A stretch of DNA of 64,000 bases from positions 1,302,001 to 1,366,000 of the forward strand of contig JADWQD010000011.1 in NCBI GenBank assembly GCA_016110215.1, in the 5' to 3' direction. Position 1 is the first letter of the stretch; every line of letters begins with the position of its first letter. The stretch comes from Capronia americana. Its lineage: Eukaryota > Ascomycota > Eurotiomycetes > Chaetothyriales > Herpotrichiellaceae. Of this stretch, positions 44,812 through 55,341 are shown piece after piece. A program made the position numbers and the translations under genes. Under the pieces are notes generated by a model. The model was not told the origin of the DNA. It searched no databases and saw nothing but the letters and a program-made list of their open reading frames with translations.

Positions 44812-45994
44812 TTACACCTGGTTCTCAGAGTTGTATGTGTTCGACCAGACCGATCGCTTAGGTTGAATAAGTCTCTTCAGCCCCAAGTAAGGAGTGTTGA
44901 TCGGGCTCTCTCCGGTAAAGAGGAAGGTATCGTAGAGGAAGCCTCCGAATGTGCAACCGCAAAATGGCGCAACCATTGGGACCTTTCAGAATTGTTAGCC
45001 GCAGTTCTTTTCTCAATCCAGGAAATTGTGGAAGAGTCTTACCCAGAAGTAGTAGCCGCCAGCCGACCAGACCTCATGACCATAGCCGATCATGTAGCTG
45101 ACCAGGCGAGGGCCGAAGTCTCGAGCAAGATTGATGGCATAGCCAGTTTCCCAACCGAAGCACGCACCAATGCCGAAAATGACGAAGAAGAGCGCGAGCG
45201 GTGTCAGATTGCCAGCGCCAATGTTGCCGTCGTCCTTCAGTGCGTAGATCAGAAACATGAGCAGGGCGCTGGCGATGAACTCGGAGAAGAATTGACCGGT
45301 TTTGGTCATGAACGGTGCAGGATAGGTGCAGAAAATTCCGGCTGTTGAAGTCTCACCACCGACGGTGCGGATATCGGGACCACCCTCGAAAACATCGATC
45401 GCGGACTTGTAGTTGGCGTAGACAATCGCAGACGCAACCATTGCACCGAGAATCTGGGCAAGCATGTACCCCGGGAATTTCCTCCAGGGGAACTTTCGAA
45501 AGACGCAGTTCGCAAACGTCACCGCAGGGTTCAGATGCGCCCCAGAGATACCGCCTGTATAGACTCCCAACATGACACCAAGGCTAGCGGAGTTAGTGAA
45601 AGGCGACAGTCGATTAAAGCAGTCAGACTCACCCCCAGCCCCAGGAAATGGACTGATAATCACCCTTCGTGCCGCCAGAAAGGACCACTTGGGCAACAAC
45701 ACCGTCACCGAAAAGAATGAGAATAAAGACACCGAAGAACTCTGAAAGAGGCTCTCTGAGATAGTGTCGGACCCGGCTCCATGCTAAATCTGGCTCCTGC
45801 TGAACAACGTCCGCTTGTGGGATCTTATGGTCGACGAGGGGACCGTGCTCGGCAAAGGCAGCGGCTTCAGGGACAGAAGTGCGTCGCCTTTGTTCCTGAG
45901 GAACGTGAAGATGTTCATGATGAGTGATATTGCCCATGTTGTGTGGTGGATGTGTTCGTTTCTCCAGTGACGCCGAAGAAGAGGAAGGGGACAT
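44812..45994 (-). CDS. Aquaglyceroporin (MIP family)
   Basis: Three exons, 45633-45994, 45043-45583 and 44812-44982 (introns 49 and 60 bp), 357 residues. After a cytosolic N-terminus of about 75 residues come six membrane helices and two half-helices. The first pore motif is intact (SGAHLNPAVT); the second reads GYAINLARDFGPR, with NLA in place of NPA and the Asp after Arg typical of glycerol-conducting members. Helix 1 EFFGVFILILFGDGVVAQV and the last segment MVAPFCGCTFGGFLYDTFLF complete the fold; the C-terminal exon follows the last intron. The protein should conduct glycerol across the plasma membrane. A start at 45937 (MGNITHHEHLH) is an alternative. It is divergent from glycerol kinase and upstream of GUT2. 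Confidence 0.95.
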
Positions 45995-46557
45995 GGAAGG
46001 GCTGACGGTGGCGAGGCGAGCAGGAATTTTCTTGCCTTTGTGGAGATGGAGAACGATAAAGACTGCCCATGGGGGAGTGAAGCAGGATTATATAGATGGA
46101 TCCTGTGTGCTATACCTCCAGCTTTCCCGCGGCAATCCTTCAGACTCCACCGTGTGTATTATCGAATCCATCGCAGGTGATACCGAAAGGCTGGAGGCGA
46201 GCATGCAGGGAGCGCCGAGTATTGCTCATTACAAGCCTCGTATCGCATCTAGAACCAAAGGGTGATATGGGGCCGGAACACCCACGAATGCTTGCTGCAT
46301 GACACGGCTCGTGGCGTAGATGCGAGCCAATGACGTGCGTTGACGGATGAAAGGGATCCTGCCACTTACCTGCGTCTTCTCCAGCCTGGCCTCCAGAGCA
46401 GTGCTGCCGAACTTCGCTCGGCCGGACACCGATATGCTTAAAGTTCAGTCGGCCCTACCACACCGAGCTGCATAGTATTGTCGTTCTGAAACCAGAGCCT
46501 TTCGTGAAGCGATATTAAACCCCAGAAGATAGAGCGAGCGGAAATTGCGGCGAGAGC

Positions 46558-46595
46558 GTGGGGAGTCCCAAGACCGGGGAAAACACATGCTGGGG
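46558..46595 (+). promoter_or_regulatory. Cluster of three CreA-type SYGGRG sites
   Basis: GTGGGG at 46558-46563, CCGGGG at 46574-46579 and CTGGGG at 46590-46595, all on the plus strand at 16 bp intervals. Closely spaced pairs are the usual form of functional carbon catabolite repressor sites in filamentous fungi; binding is not demonstrated here. Confidence 0.45.
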
Positions 46596-47382
46596 TCGAT
46601 GGCAGGTGGTCATCAAGCGGTCAATGTAGGACCAAGCATGAGGTGTCAGCTGCGGCTGGTCCTAATGGTGATTCCAGTCGTGTTGGCGGTGGCACGGGAT
46701 TTGCCTTTCGCAGTCTCAGTGGACCAAAGCATCATGCCCACAAGCAGAATGCTACCTTGCAGAACGGGAAAGAAATGAGAAGTGAGACCGAGATCAGGTG
46801 TTAGCGAATGAAAGCGGGGAGGCCGGCCGCCCGCGGAACCGATACCGAACTCAGCGATTCCGGGGGAGCACGGGGCATCCAATGGCAGGTTTTCTACGGA
46901 GGAGCAGATTAGGGTGACACCATCTGCCGCAAATGGAGTTTGAATGCGCCACGCCTTGGAACTGCGGGGTTGGCGGGGGCGCCCAGCAAGCCTCGGCATG
47001 CATCTCGCTCCTCAGATGCCCGAACTCCGCCAAAGACACGGGCGTAACTGATTTACGAGGACTCCGTACTTTCCCACGAGTCCCCCGCCACGCGGTCGGT
47101 GCCCTCCGCTCTTTTGCATACTCCTCGCCCGGCTAGCTTCGCGTGCATGGAAGGGCTCTGGAAGCTGCGGGAGTGTACACTTCGGGCTATTGTTCCCCAG
47201 GGTCGGACATGTCGACGACGAACACCGAGGCTCGACCTGCGAGCTCGTGTAGCATCTTACGCGAGGTCGAGCTTGCAGCTGTAACCCGGCTCATTGGGAT
47301 GAGAGGATGGATCGTCAAGGGAAGGGTCACGCGTGCCTCGAGCTCTCCAGACGCCCACATGCTTCGGTCTCTCCCCGCTCTG

Positions 47383-47391
47383 TTTATATAA
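47383..47391 (+). promoter_or_regulatory. TATA box of glycerol kinase gene
   Basis: TTTATATAA about 127 bp before the ATG at 47518, followed by a CT-rich stretch as often seen at fungal transcription starts. Confidence 0.55.
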
Positions 47392-47517
47392 CACGTCTCC
47401 TCCCCTCCGCAGAATCCCTCCAGGCCCCCAACTTAAGTCTCCAACAGCTCGTCCCCAGAAAGTTGATTGCAGCAGACTCTCCGGATCTTGATGAATCTAT
47501 TGAAAAAGGTAGTCAAC

Positions 47518-49169
47518 ATGGGTAGCACTTCCGAACACTTCATTGGCTCGATCGACCAGGGAACGACGAGTTCTCGCTTCCTCATCTTCAACAAGGCCGG
47601 TGAACCTGTTGCGTCGCATCAACTGGAGTTCAAACAGATTTATCCTCATCCTGGGTAAGTGCGCAGTCCATCCGACCAAAACGGGCCACTGCTGACTTTG
47701 ACGGTACAGCTGGCACGAACACGACCCGCTGGAAATCATTTCTTCAGTCGAACAATGCATCGATGGCGCAGTCCAGCAGTTCGAGACCCAAGGCCACAAC
47801 GCCCATTCGATCAAGGCTATCGGCATCACCAACCAGCGTGAAACGACCGTCCTGTGGAACAAGGAGACCGGCGAGCCCCTCTACAACGCCATTGTCTGGA
47901 CCGACACCCGCCATCAGAACCTGGTGCGAAAGCTAAAGCAACGGCTAGGCGCGGACCAGCTAATTGAGCTGGCCGGTGTCCCGCTCTCCACATACCCTTC
48001 AGTCGGCAAGTTGCTTTGGCTGCTCGAGAACGAGCCCAAAGTCAAGGAGGCGTACGAAAAGGGCGTGCTGGCCTTTGGCACCATCGACGCCTGGCTCGTG
48101 TACAAGCTCAACGGAGGTAAGCACGACGTTCCATGCAGAACACTTCGCAGTTTCAGTGCTGATGAAAAGACCAGGCCCCAAGAAGAACATCTTCGTGTCT
48201 GACCCCTCCAACGCCTCACGTACCATGTTTATGAACATCCACACGCTCAAATACGACGAGTCGCTCCTCGACTTTTTCCGCATCGACACCTCGAAAATCG
48301 CACTCCCCAAAATCGTCCACTCTTCCGACGCCGAGGCCTACGGCTGCCTCGCATCCACGGTCCTCAAGGGTGTACCCATCACAGGCTGCCTGGGTGACCA
48401 GTCCGCGGCCCTGGTAGGCCAAAAGGGCTTCAGCCCGGGCCTTGCCAAGAACACATACGGAACCGGGTCGTTCATCCTGTACAACGTGGGCGAGACGCCG
48501 GTGATTTCCAAATCCGGCCTCCTCACGACCGTGGCGTACGACTTCGGCAAGGGCACCAAGCCCAACTACGCGCTCGAGGGGTCCATCGCCGTGGCGGGGT
48601 CGAGCGTCAAGTTCCTCGTCGACAACTTCCACTTCATCGACAAGTCGTCGGAGATCAGCCAGCTGGCCGAGACGGTCGAGGACAACGGCGGCGTCACCTT
48701 CGTGACCGCCTTCTCGGGTCTCTTCGCGCCGTACTGGATCGACGACGCCAGGGGCACCATCTTCGGCATCACCGCCTACACGCAGCGGGGCCACATCGCG
48801 CGCGCCACCCTCGAGGCCACCTGCTTCCAGACCAAGGCCATCCTCGTCGCCATGGAGAAGGACTCGGGCCACAAGCTCAGCGAACTGGCCGTCGACGGCG
48901 GCATGTGCAACTCCGACCTCACCATGCAGACCCAGTCCGACCTGATCGGCATCCCCGTCCGGCGGCCCGCCATGCGCGAGACCACCGCCCTGGGCGCCGC
49001 CATTGCCGCCGGCCTGGCCGTCGGCGTCTGGGAGAGCGTCGACGAGCTCAGGGAGGTCAACAACGAGGGTACCACGAACTTCCACCCCAAGATCTCCAAG
49101 GAAGATAGCGCACAGAGATTCGCCCAGTGGGAAAAGGCCGTGCAGATGAGCAAGGGCTGGGCTAATTGA
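47518..49169 (+). CDS. GUT1: Glycerol kinase
   Basis: Three exons, 47518-47654, 47710-48116 and 48175-49169 (introns 55 and 58 bp), 512 residues, close to the usual FGGY-family length. Seen: the N-terminal phosphate loop SIDQGTTSSR, the glycerol-binding WHEHDP and ITNQRETTVLWNKETG, TDTRHQ, FGTIDAWLVYKL, the FGGY signature region GCLGDQSAALVGQ...KNTYGTGSFILYN, FAPYWIDDARGTIFGIT, and DGGMCNSDLTMQTQSDLIG. The enzyme phosphorylates glycerol to glycerol-3-phosphate using ATP in the cytosol. An in-frame ATG at 47491 would add nine residues; 47518 is preferred because it fits the family start and has a better context. It shares a promoter region with the glycerol channel. Confidence 0.97.
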
Positions 49170-50151
49170 AAAGAAGAGAAAAAAAAGGAACCTGCAAGGG
49201 GACCAAGGACAGAGGAAACATCTGGGGCACAGATGATTGGGCTACTACTACTACTACATATTTATAGCGGGCGTCTTAAAAAAAGGAAGATGCAGAGATG
49301 TGTATGTGTATGTTTCGTGTTCGTTTCCATGTTCAAGATTCTGATCCGCGTTCGTCCGTCGCGTCCATGTTCGCGACTTTCTTTCCACTCCTGTCTATCT
49401 ATATGTGGCGTGACTTGACGTGACGTGCTGCGTAGGTATGTAAGTGCCTTTGCGACGTGATATAGCGCCCTGTCGCCCCTTATATACTTAGTCGGCCCTG
49501 CCCAGTCCCCGAGCGGAAAAGTTGATCCTCGACTTGAAGATTCCGAGTGGCTGTGCCGGTTGCGCAGGACTTTTCTCTCCACGCCCGCATTGACGGATAC
49601 ATCGTTGCCGTTCATGGCACGAGTAGAGGAGCATGGCATAGCATAGCGGGCAGTCGCGATCAGAGTGGATGGAGAGTAAGTGGCTCCGCTGATGCAGGAA
49701 TGGCCGGACCCATTGGCGAGGACAGACGAAGACTCGGAATCGGCGACTCTTAATTATCTCAATGATAACCTCACAGCGGTGGATGGATGTGTTGGTCTCG
49801 TTGCCGCGGTCGGTTCTGCCAGGGAAAATAGTGTCAGGAAGGACTGTCCGCGCTGGTTATTGCGTGTTTGGCTGCCGATTTATACTTCTCCTCTTAGGAC
49901 TGGGTGTCGCGCAGTGCCCAACTGATTGCCGATGTGGACGGCCTCGTATCTGCCCCATCATTTCCCAGGCATGAAGGGCTGATGACTGATGCGGCCATCG
50001 TCTTCATGGGGGACTGCGCTGCACTAATGGGCAAGAGGGTAATCTTCCGAGCAGATGTAGTTCATCCCAGATGCAGCGTCTGCCAAGTTCGAGGCTTGCT
50101 ATGGTTTTCATTCCAAACTTGTAGCAACTAGCCACGTCCTGCATGACAATG
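49170..50151. other. Convergent 3' intergenic region
   Basis: About 980 bp between the glycerol kinase stop and the Zn2Cys6 factor stop. Contains a CTA trinucleotide run near 49245-49257 and short unsupported open frames. Confidence 0.6.
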
Positions 50152-52622
50152 CTACTCGTAAGGCGGCTTAAAGATCAGCCAGTCGCTCTCCGGATTGGGA
50201 ATCACAAAGGCCGGAGTAGCGCGGTAGTTCGGCGGCTGGCCTTGCGTGGGTGTTGTCTGATTCTGGTTGGCGATTGACGCGGACGGATCGAGGCCGTTGC
50301 TCCCGGCAATGGAATTCAAGCGAGGGTAGTTGAAGAAGTCAAAGACCTCGAGGCATTCGAGCTCGCTCTGGGACGAGTTGTGTGTGGTCACGGGGTCGAG
50401 GACGGATCGCGGACGTTGCGACGACATGAGATTGAGCTCGTATGCAGCCCTAGGCAAGAGATTGAGATGGTTAGTATCGAACACAAACCGCAAACCGCAA
50501 ACCTCTTTGAGAGCAATACGGCGATCGGGACAAAGAGGGTCAGTGGATCTCACCTTCTCATGACCGTGAAGGTTCTTCCCGAGCCGGTGCTTCCTTCTTG
50601 GACCACGTCGTTGAGGATCCGGGCGTAGTTTCCTGCAACCTGCCATTGCTGTCCCATTTGCTCCAGCGTGGAAATGAAGAACATGATCTTCGGGTCGATC
50701 TCACATTCCATGGTTGCAGCGTGGACGATGAGCAGTCTGGCCGACACCCACAGCGCAAAAGCGAAAGGGTGGCCCAGGAGAGCAAGCATGCCGGTGTTCA
50801 TGACATCTTGGGCGATTTCTCGTAGGCTCTCGACCGCACCCAAGCACCTTTGGATAGCGTGGTATGACGGTGTAAAAACGGGAGACTTGATCGTGGGGTA
50901 TGCTGCCGATGAGTGAAGGCGGATGACGGATGTGACGAAGGCAGCGTGGAGCATGATCCAATTCGAGATCCTGCTGCCGGGGTCTGAATGGCAGAGTTGA
51001 GATATCTTGCCATATTCGCCGGGCAGATTCTGCAGCCAGTCATTCAGCTCTGCGTCGAGCTCGCGGTATCTTTCGCGCCATCGTTGGATATCAGAGTGGC
51101 GCGTGATGTCCAGCGGCTGGTGTAGAAATCGGTGGATGCGACTCAGTATGCCCAACACTTCGCAGTGATACGAGAAGCTTCCCAAGTTCTCTGGCTTGTT
51201 GACCATCATTTCCGACGGCGCACCTGGCCGGCGCCACCGTGTCTCCACAGGCTCGTTTCTAGAGAACAGGTCATAACGGCACGGGAGACATCGATCCATT
51301 TCTCTTTCATCAAAGGTGAATGCATCTGCGGTGGCGACGGTAGCATACCGGTCGAGAATAAACGTCATCCAGCAGAGTCGACGGCGCTCTTCATTCTCGA
51401 TCCACGATTGAGGTTGTGATGCCTGCAAGAGGGTTGCTGATGGGTATGCGCTCGACTCGAGGTACGTCGTTTTTTCCACTTCAAGGCCCAGCTGGACAAT
51501 ATTCCGAACGATAAGCGCCAGCAAATTCCAGCCTTGCTGCCCATTCGACGTCCCCAAGACGTCGACCGCCAGAATGACCAAAGCTTGAAGCGCGCGGACA
51601 TTAGGATGATCAAGCGCATACATCATGATTTTCTGCCTCGATATCTCGTGGAACTGCCGCCTTGATTCTGCCGTGAGCCGGGGGTCTTTAGAAAACCGCA
51701 TGGTGGTGGCAACGACTGCGTGCATGAGCACCCTGTCTGAGTCATTCATTGACTGGGAGCCGAAGAAAGCGTCAAACGTGGCTTTGCGGTCTAGAATGGG
51801 CGACCAAGGGTTGACGTGCTTGAAGTACAGATCGACGAGTGTGTACAGCAGGTCGTACGGGGGCAGCTCTGACTCTGGGATGGAGGGGCCCGGGGTCGAC
51901 GCCGGATACCAGGCCGTTGACGGACCTCTGTCGCTTTGTGACATTATGTCGTGTCCGCCAACATCGACCACCGAGCGAATAGACATAGCATCCTGGGGTC
52001 GTGGGTATTGCATTCGTTCGTAGGCGTTCGCAACCGAAGGCCATCTAGGGTCCGATCCAGGCGTGTCTTGAGACAGTACACTCGCCGTGGACGGCCGAGG
52101 ATCGTTCTGCGCATATGCATTGAATTGGGCGGCCCCGGGCTGATGCGGCGTCCGTAGAGAGCTCTGCCGGTGCATGGGCGAAAGGTCGCCGTGCTCAGCG
52201 ATGTGATCTTCGAGGCGCCGGCCCTGTGCATGTAGCAGGGCTTCGAGGCGATTGATCTTCTCCTCGAGCTCGCGGCCATATCCCACACGGAGGCCAGGTT
52301 TTTGCCGTTCTTTGTAGACACATTCTCGGCCATTACGGGCGCACCAGCCACAAGCAGGCTCTGCGCGGTCGCATTTGACCTTCCTGTTTTTACAGAGCTC
52401 GCAGCTTCACGATGCACCATTAATAAGAAGAATGGAGGCTCACTGGGTTAAGGAAGTTGCTTACGAGATTTTCAGCGACCTCTTCCGCTTTTTGCTGGCC
52501 GTGCCGTTCTCCAACCCGTCGTCGGGACTGTCATTCTCGTTCTCGGCATCGCTAGACAAGGGCGAATTCCGCTCCTCGGAGGCGTCAGTCGGAGAGGTTT
52601 GCGGAGCGCTATAGGTTGTCAT
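50152..52622 (-). CDS. Zn(II)2Cys6 fungal-specific transcription factor
   Basis: Three exons, 52465-52622, 50554-52404 and 50152-50449 (introns 60 and 104 bp), 768 residues. A disordered acidic N-terminus and a basic KKRKR stretch precede the binuclear zinc cluster Cys54-x2-Cys57-x6-Cys64-x6-Cys71-x2-Cys74-x6-Cys81, split by intron 1. A short linker and a coiled-coil segment (ELEEKINRLEALLHAQG) allow dimerisation. The middle homology region (fungal_trans) begins near residue 225 (YDLLYTLVDLYFKHVNPWSPILD) and includes the GLEVEKT/ENEERRRLCWMTFILDRY blocks. The C-terminal tail is Asn/Gln/Pro-rich. The regulated pathway is unknown. Its position next to the glycerol genes makes them natural candidate targets, by analogy with fungal catabolic clusters. 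Confidence 0.93.
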
Positions 52623-53284
52623 TTGCGCAAATCACTGCAGGTCATGTACGGCGCTCCTCACAGCTTGCAACATCGATGAGATGGATAAGGGAAGCTTATG
52701 CAGACCAAGGCCAAGGTAACATGCAGAAACCCGAGCTGCTGGGAGAGAGTCAGGCGACGGGAGGAGAACCCCACATCAAGGCCCGCAATTTGCCCTGCAC
52801 CCCAGGCGTGGGAGGCAAGGCCGCCACGTTACCTTCTCGAATGCCGGTAGGCCGAGCGCCACAGTAAGCACCCATGCGTCCTCAACCACGCCGAGATAAT
52901 GCTGGCGGTGACCACGGGATATTCCGTGTCAGTAAATGATGTCCCAAACCCCAACAGCAGCGCTCATCTCGGGGTTGCGGGACAATGACACTCGGAAGCA
53001 TACAGCGACTCGTGAAAAGAGGTTAGAGAAAAGAGAGAATTTGTCCCGAGATTCGAGATTGTGTGCCTCGGATCAATTTCACGGAACAATGTATTTCCGA
53101 TACCGTCCTGGTACTACCGGAGTACATTTACCACACAGAGTGTAGTTCCTCGTACAGCTCGTACAACCTTTGTCGAGCTTTTGTATGCCTCGAACTCGAA
53201 CTCGAACTCCTGGAGCGAATCTATTAAAACCAGGGGGCGAAACAAGACCAGCTCTACTGACTACCGACTGTTCTACCACCCATA
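52623..53284. other. Divergent intergenic region of the Zn2Cys6 and RidA-family genes
   Basis: About 660 bp with promoters for both genes. Contains a CGAACT hexamer repeat at 53191-53208. No gene seen. Confidence 0.6.
53191..53208. repeat. CGAACT hexamer, three copies
   Basis: Three perfect tandem copies about 80 bp upstream of the RidA-family start codon. Confidence 0.8.
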
Positions 53285-53689
53285 ATGTCTCAACTCATCA
53301 ACCCTGCCGACGTCCGCCCTCCTCACCCAATCTACTCGCACGTCCAGGTCACGCCTATCTCTCCGACGAGCAGTCTCATCACCATTGCCGGCCAGATTGG
53401 GGTCCCGCCCGACTCTGCCGCCGCAGCAACCACCTTTGCCGAGCAAGTTGAGATAGCTCTTGACAATTTGAGAAAATGTCTCGCAGCGGCGGGCGCCACG
53501 CCGGCCGATATCATCAAAGTCACCCACTACATTGTCAATCTGGACCCGAAGGACAGGTCCCGGCTGGAGGCATATACGAAATTCATTGGTGATCATCGAC
53601 CCCCGAGCACGCTGGTGGGTGTGGCGGCCCTGGCGTGGCCGGAGCTGCTGTATGAGGTTGAGGCTATGGCTATTGTACAGCGGAAGTGA
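53285..53689 (+). CDS. RidA/YjgF/UK114 family protein lacking the usual catalytic Arg
   Basis: Single exon, 134 residues, the normal family length. The fold-specific segments are present: ITIAGQIGVPPDS, FAEQVEIALDNLRKCLAAAGATPADIIKVTHYIVNL, and the end LVGVAALAWPELLYEVEAMAIV. RidA enzymes hydrolyse reactive 2-aminoacrylate and related imines; the active-site Arg sits in the P-A-R-x-x-V motif. Here the aligned stretch reads RPPSTLVGV, so Ser108 occupies the Arg position. It may belong to a Rid subfamily without deaminase activity or with another function. No mitochondrial presequence is visible. Its 3' end lies 116 bp from the convergent histone-chaperone gene. Confidence 0.92.
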   Translation: MSQLINPADVRPPHPIYSHVQVTPISPTSSLITIAGQIGVPPDSAAAATTFAEQVEIALDNLRKCLAAAGATPADIIKVTHYIVNLDPKDRSRLEAYTKFIGDHRPPSTLVGVAALAWPELLYEVEAMAIVQRK

Positions 53690-53805
53690 GTGCAGGTAGA
53701 TCGCGGTGGGGTATCAGCGCCGTGAGGAAAAGGCAATGCGCTGTTGTAGACGCCTGCGATCATCACGGTTGCTTTGCCCTTGAGCAGACAAATGTGCTTG
53801 CTCCA

Positions 53806-55341
53806 TCAGAGACCAGAGTCCTCAGTGTCCTCTACCTTGGCTTTCTTGCCAGAACCAGCATGCGCTTCTTCGTCCACAAATTCTACCTTCCGTTTGCCCA
53901 GGCTCGATTCCCCCGCGGCCGCTGGCGCAGCAGCAGGTGTCGATGCAGCAGAGCCATGTCCACTCTCACCGCCGTTACTCTGTGTTGCTTTCGGCTTCTT
54001 CCGCTTGATCATTCCCGAGATGTCAGTCGCTTTCTCCGTCACCTCGGCCAGCTTCTCCTTTTTCTCTTCTTCAGTCACACTGCTGCCTAGTAGGCTGCCC
54101 AAGACGCCCTGGATCTGTTGCTTCATCTCGTTCTCGGATTCAGCCTTGACACTCACAGGTGGTTTGCGCAACTCTTCCAGCCGGACTTCCATCTCAGCGA
54201 TCATGTCCTGGACATCCTCGATTTGTGCCATCGCCTTGTCCTTTGCAGGACCTGCGTCGAGCTTGTCCAATGCTGCCGTCTCTGCTGCAACGCGCAACTT
54301 GCAGACATCGATTGCCTTCTCTTGCTGGGCAATAGCTTCGTTGCGAATCTTCCAGTCAACCAGTAGTTTGCCGGTTGGGTTGCCCCCAGCATCGCGTTCT
54401 TCTGAGCTGGCACTGAACTCCAACGCCAGACTCAGCTTGTAGTGACATTCGGCCAGGATGCTCGACTCGGGGCGCTCGAGCTCTTCTCTCAACGCAAGGC
54501 AGGCGTTCAGATTTGCCGCTGCATCCGAGTACTTCTCGCCTTCCAGTTCGACTTCAGCTTGCAGATCGTAGATTTCCGCGACACGGGCTTTCAGCGACTT
54601 GACTTCGGGAGTGAGATCTATCGATGCCACGTATTTGCCCTTTTCTGAATCTTCCATTGCATGCTCCTGACTCTGGTCCAGCTTCCTGAGATACAGTACA
54701 CGCGCCAGATCCAAGAATTCGTACGATGTGGCGAAGTCATCGTCCTCTTCCTCCTCCGCCTCTTCATCTTCGTCTGCTTCGTCCTCCTCTGAATCGTCCC
54801 ACCCTTCGGCATCGCCCGAGATCTGGAAGTAGGGCTTGTCTGAGGCTGTTTCTAAAGGCTGTTGCACGTCCTCTGAGGGCACGACGTCACCCACGTTGGG
54901 TACCCGGTTCTCGGGTGCTGCAGGCGGGGCTTTCGAAGGTGCGCTAACAAGACCACCATTATTCGCAGATGCTTCCGCCTTCGCTGCGCCGTTGGCTTTC
55001 CTCTTCTTGCCCGACTTCTGTGCTTTGCTTGAGGACAGTTGTGCAGACGCCGCCGTTCCACCCAGCACAGAACTCGTCTGCTGCGCGAGGAAGAACAGGC
55101 ATTTTCCGTAGGAGTAATATAGGTCTGCGTTCTCGGTCGCCATTTCGCCATTGAGTTCGGCTTGCAGCTCGGTCGCTTGCGAGTAGAGTTCTGCAGCCTC
55201 TGAGTAGTGTTTGACTGCATATTCTGCTGCTGCCTGCGCGATGAGCTCGGTAAGTTGGGCGCGCTTATCGGCGTCGGATTGAGTGCCAGAGGGGTTGTCA
55301 TCCGCCGTCGCCGTCGCCGGAACATCGCCGTCGGTCGCCAT
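53806..55341 (-). CDS. NASP/Sim3/Hif1-type histone chaperone (SHNi-TPR)
   Basis: Single exon, 511 residues, starting at MATDGDVPATATADD (55341). TPR-like helices begin near residue 28 (LIAQAAAEYAVKHYSEAAELYSQATELQAELNG and ENADLYYSYGKCLF). A long acidic tract (about 205-235, DDSEEDEADEDEEAEEEEDDD) interrupts the TPR array, the hallmark of the NASP family. The SHNi-TPR helices follow (VAEIYDLQAEVELEGEKYSDAAANLNACLALREEL, ILAECHYKLSLALEFS). The tail is basic and Pro/Ala-rich with nuclear-localisation-like KRKK sequences. Such proteins bind histone H3(-H4) and, in fission yeast, deliver CENP-A. It is divergent from the DNA polymerase epsilon subunit gene, and the shared promoter has MCB boxes. 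Confidence 0.94.
   Translation of the reverse strand: MATDGDVPATATADDNPSGTQSDADKRAQLTELIAQAAAEYAVKHYSEAAELYSQATELQAELNGEMATENADLYYSYGKCLFFLAQQTSSVLGGTAASAQLSSSKAQKSGKKRKANGAAKAEASANNGGLVSAPSKAPPAAPENRVPNVGDVVPSEDVQQPLETASDKPYFQISGDAEGWDDSEEDEADEDEEAEEEEDDDFATSYEFLDLARVLYLRKLDQSQEHAMEDSEKGKYVASIDLTPEVKSLKARVAEIYDLQAEVELEGEKYSDAAANLNACLALREELERPESSILAECHYKLSLALEFSASSEERDAGGNPTGKLLVDWKIRNEAIAQQEKAIDVCKLRVAAETAALDKLDAGPAKDKAMAQIEDVQDMIAEMEVRLEELRKPPVSVKAESENEMKQQIQGVLGSLLGSSVTEEEKKEKLAEVTEKATDISGMIKRKKPKATQSNGGESGHGSAASTPAAAPAAAGESSLGKRKVEFVDEEAHAGSGKKAKVEDTEDSGL

Larger units (their letters stand above)
45995..47517. promoter_or_regulatory. Divergent promoter of aquaglyceroporin and glycerol kinase
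   Basis: About 1.5 kb without a supported gene. TATA-like boxes face each gene: TATATAA on the minus strand at 46088-46094 (about 95 bp from the channel ATG) and TTTATATAA at 47383-47391 (about 127 bp from the kinase ATG). Several hexamers fit the CreA/Cre1 consensus SYGGRG, with three within 38 bp at 46558-46595 and others at 46814-46819 and, reversed, 47373-47378 and 47405-47410. Confidence 0.6.

Noticed and set aside
48216..49085. 289-codon minus-strand frame opposite GUT1
   Set aside because: Antisense shadow of highly GC-biased glycerol kinase codons.
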